The notes under the pieces are model-generated. The model worked only from the letters and a program-made list of their open reading frames with translations, was not told where the DNA came from and did no database searches. From Streptomyces sp. I6 (GTDB lineage: Bacteria; Actinomycetota; Actinomycetes; Streptomycetales; Streptomycetaceae), in assembly GCA_003725745.1 (NCBI GenBank), contig RHDP01000001.1, positions 1,891,501 through 1,955,500 on the forward strand: a stretch of DNA of 64,000 nucleotides, written 5' to 3'. The translations under genes were made by a program, and so were the position numbers. Positions 25,623 to 36,396 of this stretch are shown piece by piece (position 1 is the first letter of the stretch; each line of letters starts with the position of its first letter).

Positions 25623-26684
25623 TCACATTCTGGCCCCTTCGGCGTCCGATGCGCTCGGCCGGGGCGGGGATTTGGGGGATCGGCGCGCGGCAAGGCCGCC
25701 GCGCGGAGTTCGGCCGAGCTCGTCCGCGAGCAGTTCGGCGGTCCGGGCGACGAGCTGGTTGTCGGGGGCGGCATCGGGATGCCGCCTGGTCGTCAGGACG
25801 GCCAGGACGACCGGGGAGCCGTCGGGGGTCCAGGCGATACCGACATCGTTGTTGGTGCCGTACTCGCCTGCGCCGGTCTTGTCCGCGAGGGTCCAGTCGC
25901 CGGGGAGTCCGGCGCGGAGGCGTTCCTTGCCGGTGGTGTTGTTCAGCAGCCATCCGGTCAGCCGCTGCCGGTCCGGGCGGGACAGCGCGTCGCCGAGGAC
26001 GAGCCGGGAGTAGGTCCGGGCGATGTGACGCGGGCTGGTGGTGTCCTCGACGCGCCAGGGCTCGGCCGAGTTCAGCCGGGGCTCCCATCGGTCGAGCCGG
26101 GTGACGCCGTCCCCGAGGGAGCGGCAGAAGCGGGTGACGGCGGAGGGGCCGCCGAGTTCGCGCAGGAGGAGGTTGGCCGCTGCGTTGTCGCTGTAGCGGA
26201 TGGCGGCGTCGCAGAGGCCGGCCACGGTCATGCCGTTGGCGAGGTTCTCCTGGCGGCCGGTGATGACGGCGTAGCCCGACTCCTCGGTGTCCTTCTCGGT
26301 GTAGTGGATGCGCCTGGTGAGGAACTCGCCCCTGCGGTCGAGGTCCCTGAGGACGGCCGCGACGGCCAGTGTCTTGAACACCGAGCACATGGGGAAGAGT
26401 TCGCCGGCGCGGTGGGAGACGGTCCTGCCCGTCCTGGTGTTGCGCGCGAAGACCCCGAGCCGGGCGGAGTACGTCCGCTCGAGTGCTGCCAGGCCGCGGG
26501 AGATCCCGTCCGGTCGGGGCGTGCCGTCCCGGCCGGCGCCGCCGCGCGGGCCGTCAGCGGGTGGCCCGTCGCCGTGCCGCGCCGTGGCCGCCACCGCGGT
26601 CGACGGCAGGCCGGCGGCCAGCGCGGCCGCCGCGCCGGCGGTGAGCAGTGTGCGGCGGGTCCGTCGCACCCGTGAAGTGTCCAA
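25623..26684 (-). CDS. Class A (serine) beta-lactamase-type protein
   Basis: A protein of about 353 residues with all class A landmarks in order: active-site Ser and Lys in CSVFK, SDN in RYSDNAA, the omega-loop Glu in RWEPRLNSAEP, and KTG in ADKTGAG. The N-terminus RRTRRTLLTAGAAAALAAG looks like a Tat/Sec signal. TTG 26684 follows aaaggaag; GTG 26669 is an alternative. The C-terminus is about 20 residues longer than usual (RRSPKSPPRPSASD). It probably hydrolyses beta-lactams outside the cell, as chromosomal Streptomyces enzymes do. The neighbouring STAND and TerB-like genes read in the same direction. Confidence 0.92.
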   Translation of the reverse strand: MDTSRVRRTRRTLLTAGAAAALAAGLPSTAVAATARHGDGPPADGPRGGAGRDGTPRPDGISRGLAALERTYSARLGVFARNTRTGRTVSHRAGELFPMCSVFKTLAVAAVLRDLDRRGEFLTRRIHYTEKDTEESGYAVITGRQENLANGMTVAGLCDAAIRYSDNAAANLLLRELGGPSAVTRFCRSLGDGVTRLDRWEPRLNSAEPWRVEDTTSPRHIARTYSRLVLGDALSRPDRQRLTGWLLNNTTGKERLRAGLPGDWTLADKTGAGEYGTNNDVGIAWTPDGSPVVLAVLTTRRHPDAAPDNQLVARTAELLADELGRTPRGGLAARRSPKSPPRPSASDAEGARM

Positions 26685-26689
26685 GGCCG

Positions 26690-27293
26690 TGCTTCCTTTC
26701 GTCTGCGGCGCCCCGGCCCGCGTGCGGCCGGGTACCGACGGTCCGCGACCGCCTCCGCGCGCCTGGCGCCCTTGTGCCGGTGGTGCCGTCGCCGCCGGTG
26801 CGTGCTGGTGCCCGACGGCGTCCGTCTGCCCCGTGCCCCCGCGGCTCCCCGCCCGCGTCTGCCTCCGCTGCCCGTGGCGCGCCTGCCGGGGAGCCCGTGC
26901 CGTCCTCGTCCTCGTCCGGGTCCGCGCCCCGCCGTGGCCGGTGCGTTCGCCGATACCCGCGGGCCGGTGGCGATCACTGTCCAGGACGATGCGCCGGCCC
27001 GATCGGTTCCGGGTGCCTGCGGGCTGCCGAGTCGCCGGGGTGCGGCCGTCCGGCACCACCGGCCCCGGGTCGCGAGGGCGCCGGCGAGCCGGTGCCGTTC
27101 GCGGGCGCCATGCCGCCGGGCGTCCGGCTCTGCGTGGAACTCCTCCCGGCCGGACCCGGGCATGGGGTCTTCCGCGCAGCGACGACGACGGAGATCCGCC
27201 CCGCCGGGTCCGGACGTCCGCCGGGGCGGTGCGGTGTACGCGCCCGGTGGCGGTGTACGCGCCCGGGGCGGCCGGGCCGCGATGCCGGTGCGT
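26690..27293. other. Long interval upstream of the beta-lactamase gene
   Basis: About 600 bases without a credible gene. It contains a direct repeat of gcggtgtacgcgcccgg (27229 and 27249 areas) and presumably the beta-lactamase promoter. I saw no clear -10/-35 pair. Confidence 0.5.
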
Positions 27294-28013
27294 CTACGGG
27301 GACGGCGTGCGGGCGGCGGCGAGGAGACGTGCGGTGTCGTCGGCGCACAGTTGCAGCGCGTTGCCGACCGTGGTCAGCACCTCCCGCTCCGCCGGGGTGT
27401 AGGGCCCGTCGGCGAGGGCGATGCCGGCGCCCTGCAGCAGGATCGATTCCCGGCCGGCCGGGGCCAGATGCGGGGTGAGCGGCTCCAGTGCCTCGTGGAG
27501 CTCGATGGCGAGGGCCGCGCCGCAGGGTCCCGCGTCGGCGATGAAGCGGCCGGTGTCGGCTGCGAGTGCCTCCACCAGGGCGGTGAGCTGGTCCTCGGTG
27601 CAGTCGCTGATCCCGGCGGCGCGGACCGCGGCGACCGCGGTCCGCCGGACCGGGCGCGCGGCGGTTCCCCCGGCGGCGAGGACGGCGAGCGCGACGGTGT
27701 GCACGGCGTCGCGGAGCATCGCGGAGAAGCGGCCGGTGGTGGGGTGGTCCAGGGCGTCGGTGCCGAAGTGGCTGTGGCAGGCGGCGCATTCGACGACCGG
27801 CCCGGCGTGTCCGCGCGGGATGACGGGGACGCCGAGGACGGTGAAGCGGCGGCGGCCGGTGCGGCGGCGGTAGTTGCGGTCCCCTCCGCATTCGGGGCAG
27901 AAGAACTCGCCGTCGCCGACGGTGCTCCACGATGTGCGCGTCCCGAAGACACGAAGTCCACGATGGCCGTGGATGCGCGGTTTTCGGCCGCTCTGTCCGC
28001 GGGCTGGCAGCAC
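27294..28013 (-). CDS. TerB-like protein with N-terminal zinc ribbon
   Basis: A protein of about 239 residues. A zinc ribbon is formed by FFCPECGGDRNY and VECAACHSHFG. A TerB-like all-helical domain follows, with acidic positions near TEDQLTALVEAL and YTPAEREVLTTVGNAL. TerB proteins bind metals and are associated with tellurite-resistance and membrane-linked stress systems; no other ter gene is present. GTG 28013 has ggaggtgcgac in front and is preferred to the outer start at 28103. The ~30 residues before the zinc ribbon are poorly conserved. Confidence 0.82.
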   Translation of the reverse strand: MLPARGQSGRKPRIHGHRGLRVFGTRTSWSTVGDGEFFCPECGGDRNYRRRTGRRRFTVLGVPVIPRGHAGPVVECAACHSHFGTDALDHPTTGRFSAMLRDAVHTVALAVLAAGGTAARPVRRTAVAAVRAAGISDCTEDQLTALVEALAADTGRFIADAGPCGAALAIELHEALEPLTPHLAPAGRESILLQGAGIALADGPYTPAEREVLTTVGNALQLCADDTARLLAAARTPSP

Positions 28014-28116
28014 GTCGCACCTCCGTGACCCTCCGGCAACATTGCCGCGTTGACGTGATGTTAGCCACATCGCGGAGGTGGCGTCAGCACCCGGACGCCA
28101 CATCGCCCGGACATGG

Positions 28117-28151
28117 CCGAACCCCGCCCCTGTGCGGGGAGCGGGGTTCGG
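28117..28151 (-). terminator. Terminator hairpin downstream of leuA
   Basis: Perfect 11-bp arms (28117-28127 and 28141-28151) with a 13-base loop, 23 bases past the leuA stop. Confidence 0.85.
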
Positions 28152-28173
28152 CGGCCGCGGGTGGCGGCGGGCG

Positions 28174-30104
<1,931 letters not shown>

Positions 30105-30262
30105 GATGCGGATGAGCCTAGCGGAGCCTGGGCACGGGCGCGGTCCCGTTCCAGTATGCGGGACGACCGAACGGTAACGGCCATATATGACAGATCACTC
30201 TATTTCACTCATTATCGTTGCATCCAGTGACAACCAGATGGCACAGTGCCACATTGCCGGAC

Positions 30263-31315
30263 ATGGACTCCCTCACGCCCGCCTTCTGCGGCATCGTGCC
30301 ACCGCACCTGCTCGACCGGCTGGCCCGTGCCGCTGACCCGGCCGTCGCCGCCGCGGCCCGCCGAACCCTGATGGCGGACGCCGCGCACCGCACCGGACGC
30401 CGCCTCACCGCCGTCACCGGCGCCCCTCCCCCGGCCCAGGAGGTCGTCCCCGGCCCGCAGCGCACGCTGTACGACGCCGGGAACAGGACCGTGCTGCCCG
30501 GCACACGGGTGCGCTCCGAAGGCGACGAACCCGTGCAGGACGCCACCGTCAACCGTGCGTACGCCGGCCTCGGCGCGACGTTCGAGCTGCTGCTGACGGC
30601 GTACGGCCACGACTCGATCGACGGCGCGGGGCTGCCGCTCGACGCGACCGTGCACTACGGCGAGGACTACGGCAACGCGTTCTGGAACGGCGAGCAGATG
30701 GTGTTCGGCGACGGCGACGGCGAGATCTTCCTCGACTTCACCGGGCCGGTCGACGTCATCGCCCACGAACTGGCGCACGGCTTCACCCAGCACTCGGCGA
30801 ACCTCGGCTACTTCGGCCAGCCCGGCGCCCTGAACGAGTCGGTGTCGGACGTCTTCGGCTCCCTGGTGAAGCAGTACACGCTAGGACAGAGCGCGGACCG
30901 GGCCGACTGGCTCATCGGTGCCGGGCTGCTGGCCCCCGGGGTCGCCGGCGTGGCGCTGCGGTCGATGAAGGCGCCGGGCACGGCGTACGACGACGACGTC
31001 CTCGGCAAGGACCCCCAGCCGGCGACGATGGCCGGCTACGTCCGCACCGGCCGGGACAACGGCGGCGTCCACATCAATTCGGGCATCCCCAACCACGCCT
31101 TCCACCTGCTCGCCGTCCAGCTGGGCGGCAAGGCGTGGGAGCGGGCCGGCCGGATCTGGTACGACACGATGACCTCGGGGAGGCTGCCGGTCGACGCGTC
31201 GTTCACCGACTTCGCCGGGGAGACGGTCGCGGCGGCCACTGCGCGCTACGGAAGGGGCGAGGAGCGCGAGGCAGTGGTGAAGGCGTGGTCCCAGGTCGGT
31301 GTGCCTGCCGACTGA
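30263..31315 (+). CDS. M4-family metalloprotease, protealysin-like
   Basis: A zinc metallopeptidase of about 350 residues. The zinc ligands are in HELAHGFT (HExxH) and the downstream ALNESVSD; the substrate-site His region is NGGVHINSGIPNHAF. It has no signal peptide. The first ~50 residues contain FCGIVPPHLLDRLA, the short PlyS-type propeptide signature (PPHLL) of protealysin-like enzymes. ATG 30263 is preferred over TTG 30218 because it starts just before that signature. The next gene encodes the cognate type of inhibitor. Protealysins can act inside the cell or be released by unconventional routes. Confidence 0.93.
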   Translation: MDSLTPAFCGIVPPHLLDRLARAADPAVAAAARRTLMADAAHRTGRRLTAVTGAPPPAQEVVPGPQRTLYDAGNRTVLPGTRVRSEGDEPVQDATVNRAYAGLGATFELLLTAYGHDSIDGAGLPLDATVHYGEDYGNAFWNGEQMVFGDGDGEIFLDFTGPVDVIAHELAHGFTQHSANLGYFGQPGALNESVSDVFGSLVKQYTLGQSADRADWLIGAGLLAPGVAGVALRSMKAPGTAYDDDVLGKDPQPATMAGYVRTGRDNGGVHINSGIPNHAFHLLAVQLGGKAWERAGRIWYDTMTSGRLPVDASFTDFAGETVAAATARYGRGEEREAVVKAWSQVGVPAD

Positions 31316-31340
31316 CCGCGATCCGTACTAGACAGGAGGC

Positions 31341-31607
31341 ATGCGCATCCAGGTACGACGCACGGGCGGGTTCGCCGGCATCGAGCGGGTCTGCGAGGTG
31401 GACACCTCGGGGCGGCCGGACGCCCCGGAGTGGCACACCCTGGCCGAGCAGGCGGTGAGCGACGGCCGGGACACCCCGCCGGTGGGGGTGCCGGACGGCT
31501 TCCGGTACCAGCTCACGGTCGACGGCAGGACGGTGTACTGCGCGGACCCGAGGCTGTCCGAGGCGCAGCGGGAGCTGATCACCCGGCTGCTGAAGGAAGG
31601 CGCCTGA
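31341..31607 (+). CDS. Emfourin-type protease inhibitor
   Basis: An 88-residue protein beginning MRIQVRRTGGFAGIER, with DGFRYQLTVDGRTVYCAD and SEAQRELITRLL near the end. This is the pattern of emfourin, the proteinaceous inhibitor of protealysin-like M4 proteases, normally encoded next to the enzyme. It starts 25 bases after the protease stop, behind agacaggaggc, so the pair is almost certainly one operon. It presumably keeps the protease inactive in the cytoplasm. Confidence 0.88.
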   Translation: MRIQVRRTGGFAGIERVCEVDTSGRPDAPEWHTLAEQAVSDGRDTPPVGVPDGFRYQLTVDGRTVYCADPRLSEAQRELITRLLKEGA

Positions 31608-31648
31608 GGGCGCAGGGGAGCCGGGCCGGGACAAGCCGGGGCCCGGTG

Positions 31649-31681
31649 GGCGCCGGCCGGGACCGGGATCCGGCCGGCGCC
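31649..31681. terminator. Bidirectional terminator between emfourin gene and era
   Basis: Perfect 12-bp arms (31649-31660 and 31670-31681) with a 9-base loop, between convergent genes. Confidence 0.85.
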
Positions 31682-31730
31682 GGGCCGGGGGCCTGCGCGG
31701 CCCCGTGCCGGGGTGCCGTCGGCGCCCCGG

Positions 31731-32677
31731 TCAGAAGCCCAGTCGGCGCAGCTGCTTCGGGTCCCGCTGCCAGTCCTTGGCGACCTTGACGTGCAGATCG
31801 AGGAAGACGGGCGTGCCGAGCAGCGCCTCGATGTGCTTGCGGGACTTGGTGCCGACCTCCTTGAGGCGGCTGCCCTTCGGGCCGATGACGATGCCCTTCT
31901 GGCTGGGGCGCTCGATGTAGACGTTGGCGTGGATGTCGAGCAGCGGCCGGTCCGCCGGGCGTCCCTCGCGCGGCAGCATCTCCTCGACCACGACCGCGAT
32001 CGAGTGGGGCAGCTCGTCGCGGACGCCCTCGAGCGCCGCCTCGCGGATCAGCTCGGCGACCATGACCTGCTCCGGCTCGTCGGTGAGGTCGCCTTCCGGG
32101 TAGAGCGGGGGGCTCTCGGGAGCAGCGGGACGAGGAGGTCGCCGAGCAGGGTGACCTGCCTGTCCCCGACGGCCGACACCGGGACGATCTCCGCCCACTC
32201 GATGCCCAGCTCGCTGCCGAGGCGGTCGACGGCGAGAAGCTGCTCGGCCAGGGTCGTGGAGTCGACCAGGTCGGTCTTGGTGACGATCGCGACCTTGGGG
32301 GTCTTCCTGATCGCGGCCAGCTCCTTGGCGATGAAGCGGTCGCCGGGGCCGATCTTCTGGTCGGCGGGCAGGCAGAAGCCGATCACGTCGACCTCGGCCC
32401 AGGTGGTGCGCACGACGTCGTTCAGCCGCTCGCCGAGCAGGGTGCGCGGCTTGTGCAGGCCGGGGGTGTCCACGAGGACGAGCTGGGCGTTCAGGTCGGG
32501 CCGGTGGACGATGCCGCGGACGGTGTGGCGGGTGGTCTGGGGCCGGTTGGAGGTGATGGCCACCTTCTGGCCCACCAGAGCGTTCGTGAGGGTGGACTTG
32601 CCCGCGTTGGGGCGGCCGACGAAGCAGGCGAAGCCGGCGCGGTGCGGGGCCTCGGATCCGGGGGTGTGAACGCTCAT
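31731..32677 (-). CDS. era: GTPase Era (one apparent frameshift)
   Basis: The ribosome-assembly GTPase that binds the 3' end of 16S rRNA. G1 is GRPNAGKST, G3 DTPGLHKP and G4 TKTD. The C-terminal KH domain carries VYIERPSQKGIVIGPKGSRL. The N-terminal 190 residues and the rest are in different frames. One base is missing at 32118-32120, and adding it joins LVPLLP to ESPPLYPEGDLTDEP. As era is normally essential, a sequence error is likely. ATG 32677 (MSVHTPGSEAPHRAGF) is the family start. In actinobacteria era is usually followed upstream by the deaminase-like, YjbR and CNNM genes; here two surface-protein genes intervene. Confidence 0.96.
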
Positions 32678-32988
32678 GCGGGCCATTCTCCCCGATCCGC
32701 GAGGCGGCCACGTACCACGGCCCGGCGGGGCGGGCCCGGGCAGCGGCCGGGGCCGGGCTGGACGGGCGGGACGGGCGGGACGGCTGCGTACGGGGACGCC
32801 TACGGCCCCGGCGGTCGGGCGGTCCGGCCCGCGAAGGCGCGGTGCCGCACCGCGGGGCCGCCGTGCCGGGCCGTTCGCGCGAGCGCACGACCAGGCGGCC
32901 CGTGGCCGTCCCTGTGGCGCCGCCCCGCGTTTCCCGGCGCCACCACGGCGGCCCGCTTCCCGCGAGCGCACCACCCGGCGGGAAGGCG
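32678..32988. other. Intergenic region upstream of era
   Basis: About 310 bases of GC-rich simple sequence (gggacgggcgggacggg near 32765). No gene was seen. Confidence 0.45.
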
Positions 32989-34035
32989 TCAGCCTGCCCG
33001 TACCGCCCGGCGCCTTGCCCGGAGCCACAGCAGCGCCCCGGCCCCGGTGGCGGTCAGGGCGGCCGCGACCAGCCAGGGCACGGCGAGGAAGGACACCGCG
33101 CCGGATCCACGGGCGTCGCCCGCGCTCGCGGTGAGGGTCACCTCACCCCAGTCGAGCTGCGGGGCTCCGGCCCAGCTCGCGGTGAGCCGGATCTTCTGCC
33201 GCGGCAGCAGTTCGCCGGGCACGCCGGTCAGGTCCCGCGCCAGCAGGGTGCGGCCGAAGAGGCCCTCGGCGCGCAGGGCGACCTTCGGGTTGAGGGTGAC
33301 GTTGCCGCGGTTGTGCAGTGTGTACGAGATCAGGGCGCTGCTGTCGCCGGTACCCGGCACGAGGGGTCTGTCCGGGCTGTAGCGGACGTCCTCGACGGCG
33401 AGCGCGGGAACGGCCGGGCCGTTCACACGGAGGTGGACGCGGGCGCCGACGGCCCGCTGGATGCCGACGCCCACGGCTCCCCCGGGCCCGGCGGCGACGC
33501 GTTCGTCGAGGGCGACCAGCGCGCCCGGGTGGTCGCCGGGCTCTGCGTCCTCGGGGACGGTCAGGGTGTACGGGACGGTGACCGAGGAGCGGGCGGGCAC
33601 GGTCACCCGGGTGCGGTCCGGTTCCGCCCAGGCGCCGACACCGCGCTGCCTCTCCTGGCGGGTGCGGACGGCGAAGCCCCCGTCCCTGGGGGTGTTGTGG
33701 GCGTCCGCGGCGTACAGCAGGAACGTCATCGGCGCGGTGGTCTTGTTGGTCACGGTGACGCTGTCGGTGAGCGTGGTGCCGGGATCGGCGGAGAGGTAGA
33801 AGTACGGGCGGCGGCCCGGTCCGGAGGCCGTGGGCTCGACGGACCACTCGCCGTTGTCGGCGGCGTGCGCGGCGGGGGCGGCGTACAGGAGCGCGGCCAG
33901 CGCGAGGAGGGCTGCGAGCAGCGGGAGCAGGGGGGCGGGCCGCGGGAGGAGGGGTGCGGGTCGCGGGAGGAGGGGTGCGGGTCGCGGGAGGAGGGGTGCG
34001 GGTCGCGGGAGGAGGGGTGCGGGCAGTCTTCGCAC
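32989..34035 (-). CDS. DUF916-like / WxL-interacting-type membrane-anchored surface protein
   Basis: A 348-residue secreted and anchored protein. The N-terminus has four tandem LLPRPAP units (21-bp DNA repeat), then a hydrophobic signal ending YAAPAAHA. Two beta-sandwich domains follow; the first opens with a DUF916-like pattern (YFYLSADPGTTLTDSVTVTN, then NKTTAPMTFLLYAADA). A C-terminal transmembrane helix (VPWLVAAALTATGAGALLWL) is followed by RARRR. The start is GTG 34035. It lies 60 bases downstream of the WxL-like gene on the same strand. That arrangement is like the WxL/DUF916 pairs of Firmicutes. Wall association is inferred. Confidence 0.75.
   Translation of the reverse strand: MRRLPAPLLPRPAPLLPRPAPLLPRPAPLLPRPAPLLPLLAALLALAALLYAAPAAHAADNGEWSVEPTASGPGRRPYFYLSADPGTTLTDSVTVTNKTTAPMTFLLYAADAHNTPRDGGFAVRTRQERQRGVGAWAEPDRTRVTVPARSSVTVPYTLTVPEDAEPGDHPGALVALDERVAAGPGGAVGVGIQRAVGARVHLRVNGPAVPALAVEDVRYSPDRPLVPGTGDSSALISYTLHNRGNVTLNPKVALRAEGLFGRTLLARDLTGVPGELLPRQKIRLTASWAGAPQLDWGEVTLTASAGDARGSGAVSFLAVPWLVAAALTATGAGALLWLRARRRAVRAG
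33941..34024 (-). repeat. 21-bp tandem repeat in the signal-peptide region (x4)
   Basis: Four copies of cgcgggaggaggggtgcgggt encode four LLPRPAP heptads ahead of the hydrophobic core of the signal peptide. The period is in frame, so copy number could vary without loss of the protein. Confidence 0.9.
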
Positions 34036-34095
34036 GGGTGCGGTTCCCCGGGTCGGGGCGGGCCGACCGGGTGCGCGCCCGGCCCGCCGTGGGTG

Positions 34096-35432
34096 TCAGG
34101 TGAGGGTGAGGGTCAGCACGCCGGAGTAGGTGCCGGGGGCGGTGAACGCCGGTACGTCCAGCGCCACCTTCGCTCCCGCGGTGAACTCGCCGCCGGTGAG
34201 GGCCGCGTCGGGGGTGGACGCCAGGGTGGCGCCGGCGGTGCCGACGACGCCCGCGGAGCCCGGCGCGCAGGTGCTGGGGCTGCCGGCCTTGGTGGTGCAG
34301 GCGGGGGTCCAGCTCAGCCGACCGGCGTCGATCTTGCCGCCGGGGCCCGTGAAGTCCGTGACCTTGCCGGTCAGGGACCAGCCCGCGGGCCCGCCGCGGA
34401 AGTCCTTGACGGTCACCGCGTGGAGGTCGCCGGTGGCGGCGCCGCCCTTGCCGAAGTCGACGGACGTCAGCGGGACGGTGTCACCGGCCTGGGTCATGGA
34501 CAGGGTTCCGGCCGCGATCGCCGTGGAGAGCTTCTGGCTGTTCGCGGGACGGGGGTGTCGTCGATGACGGTGTACACCGCCGGGCCCGCGCCCTTGTCGT
34601 CGCTCCAGGCGGTGCCCTCGTAGGCGACGACTCCGGTGGTGGCCTGGTCGGCGACCGTCAGCTGTGTGGAGAAGGTGCCCGTCGCGCTCGCCTTGACGGT
34701 CGCCCGGTCCGCGGTCTCGGCCGAGCCGGCGCGGCCGGCGACGGTGATGTCCGCGAGCGGGGTGAACTTGGCACCGGTGACGGTCACCTTGTCGCCCGGT
34801 CTGCCGGAAGCCGTGCCGAGCTGGATGGACCGTTCGTTGGCGCCGGGTTGCTCGGTGGCGACGATCGTCCGCGAGACGGGCGCGGGCGGGTTCGTCACCG
34901 TGCAGGGCGTGTCCAGCTCCATGATGTAGCTGGTGTGGATGTTGTAGTCGCCCGGGGAGAGGGTGATCGAGCCGGGCGCGGTGACCGTGAAGGTGCCGGT
35001 CATGGAGAACGGCGGGAACGGTGCCTTGCCGGGGACGGGCGGGTTCTTCTTCGGCCCGGCGACGGTGACACTGCCGGGCTGGGCACCGCCGAGGGTCACA
35101 CTGCCGGTCGGGGTCATGATGTCCGCGGGCAGGGCGAGGTCGACGGGGTTCCCGGCGGCGGGCTTGGTGACCGTGTAGGTGACGGTGACCTTGTCGCCCA
35201 CCCTGGGTGCGGCGTTGTCGACGGTGATCTCGCCCGTGGTCGTGCCGTTGATGGGCGGGATACCGGAGATCGGCGGAGGGACGCAGCGCGTCGGGAAGTC
35301 GACCTCCTGGGCCGTCCCCGCCTGGGCCGCGGCGGAGGGCGCGAGAAGCCCACCGCCGGTGGCCACGAGCGCGCTCACCCCCAGCAGCGCCGCCCAGCGG
35401 CGTCTTCGTGGTGTGGATGGCAGGGATGCCAT
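34096..35432 (-). CDS. Secreted WxL-like domain surface protein (one apparent frameshift)
   Basis: A protein of about 445 residues. The signal peptide is RRRRWAALLGVSALVATGGG. Several immunoglobulin-like modules follow (for example NAAPRVGDKVTVTYTVTKPA, and an IPT/TIG-like segment ASGRPGDKVTVTGAKFTPLA). The C-terminal domain contains GWSLTGKVTDFTG (Trp-x-Leu) and ends TYSGVLTLTLT, matching the two motifs of WxL domains, the second lacking its usual Trp. The last 130 residues are out of frame. One base is missing at 34546-34548; adding it joins DDTPVP to ANSQKLSTAIAAGTLS. The function is probably wall or surface attachment together with the downstream DUF916-like protein. Confidence 0.76.
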
Positions 35433-35599
35433 GCGCTTCCCCCTTCGCTCTGCCTCAACTGGGTGGCCGTCATTGACGGGGCGGGGGGAAGAGAAGTCAA
35501 GGGAACCGGGGCACATCGACTGATGGCCCATCAGATCATGTCAAGATCGAGGGCGGCGCGGGCGCGGGACCGGCGGTCGGCGGGTCTGCGCGCCTCGCG

Positions 35600-35953
35600 T
35601 CAGCCCGCCGGCTCGGTCGCCCGGAGCAGGCCGTCGGGACCGGCGAGCAGCACCGGCGTACCGGGGCCGCCGAGGTCGCGGACGGCGGCGCGGTCGGCGT
35701 CGGCGACCGTGTCGGCGTCGGTGACGACCGCCGCGGCCTCCAGGGACCTGGCGCCGCTGGCCACGGCCATGGCGACTGCCGTCTGGAGGGCGGTCAGCCG
35801 CAGCGATTCCAGCGCCACGGTCCCCGCGACGTACGTACGGCCCGTCTCGTCCCGCACCGCCGCGCCCTCGGGAACGCCGTTGCGGGCGCGGGCGCTGCGC
35901 GCCAGCGTGATGATCTTGCGGTCCTCGGGGGCGAGTCCGGAGCTGTCAGTCAT
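35600..35953 (-). CDS. Cytidine deaminase-like protein (catalytic motifs not visible)
   Basis: A 117-residue protein. Its position next to YjbR and CNNM genes, and the sequences DRKIITLARSARARNG and VALESLRLTALQTAVAMAVA, match proteins annotated as cytidine deaminases in actinomycetes. The zinc-ligand motifs of active cytidine deaminases (CAE and PCxxC) are not visible; the helix that should hold the first reads LTALQTAVAMA. I infer a structural relative that is inactive or has another role. ATG 35953 is unambiguous. Confidence 0.8.
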   Translation of the reverse strand: MTDSSGLAPEDRKIITLARSARARNGVPEGAAVRDETGRTYVAGTVALESLRLTALQTAVAMAVASGARSLEAAAVVTDADTVADADRAAVRDLGGPGTPVLLAGPDGLLRATEPAG

Positions 35954-36030
35954 GGGACGAGCATAGTTCGCGGCACGGACCCGCCCCGGCGGGCGCCTGC
36001 CCGCCGGGGCACATGGCCGGGTGAACGGCC

Positions 36031-36396
36031 TCAGGGGCGGTCGAGGCGGAGCCGCTGCGCCTTCGGCAGGCCGGCGACGACGAGGTCGTAGGAGTCCTCG
36101 ATGAGCTCCCGGACCATCCGGGCCGGAAGCTCGCCCACCGTGACGGTGTTCCAGTGGCGCTTGTTGAGGTGGTAGCCGGGGACGACCGCCGGGTACTCCG
36201 CGCGCAGCCGGACCGCTTCGTCCGGGTCGCACTTCAGCGACACCGTCAGCGGGGTGGCCGCCAGGTCGGACAGCGCGAACACCTTCCCGGCGACCTTGAA
36301 GACCGAGACGTCGGGGCCGAACGGGAAGTCCTCCACAGCGGCGTTCTGCTCCAGGCAGAACTCCCTCAGCCGGCGGGGCGTCAGCGGGCCGCTCAC
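36031..36396 (-). CDS. MmcQ/YjbR family protein
   Basis: A 121-residue CyaY-like-fold protein. It begins LTPRRLREFCLEQNAAVEDFPFG and includes the family signature GKVFAL... VSLKCDPDEA... YHLNKRHWNTV. Some members are called DNA-binding; the function is not established. GTG 36396 overlaps the upstream CNNM stop codon (GTGA), so the two are translationally coupled. Confidence 0.92.
   Translation of the reverse strand: MSGPLTPRRLREFCLEQNAAVEDFPFGPDVSVFKVAGKVFALSDLAATPLTVSLKCDPDEAVRLRAEYPAVVPGYHLNKRHWNTVTVGELPARMVRELIEDSYDLVVAGLPKAQRLRLDRP

Noticed and set aside
25623..26684. Beta-lactamase gene as part of a mobile resistance island
   Set aside because: No integrase, transposase or terminal repeats are nearby, and base composition matches the chromosome. 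Chromosomal class A enzymes are common in Streptomyces.
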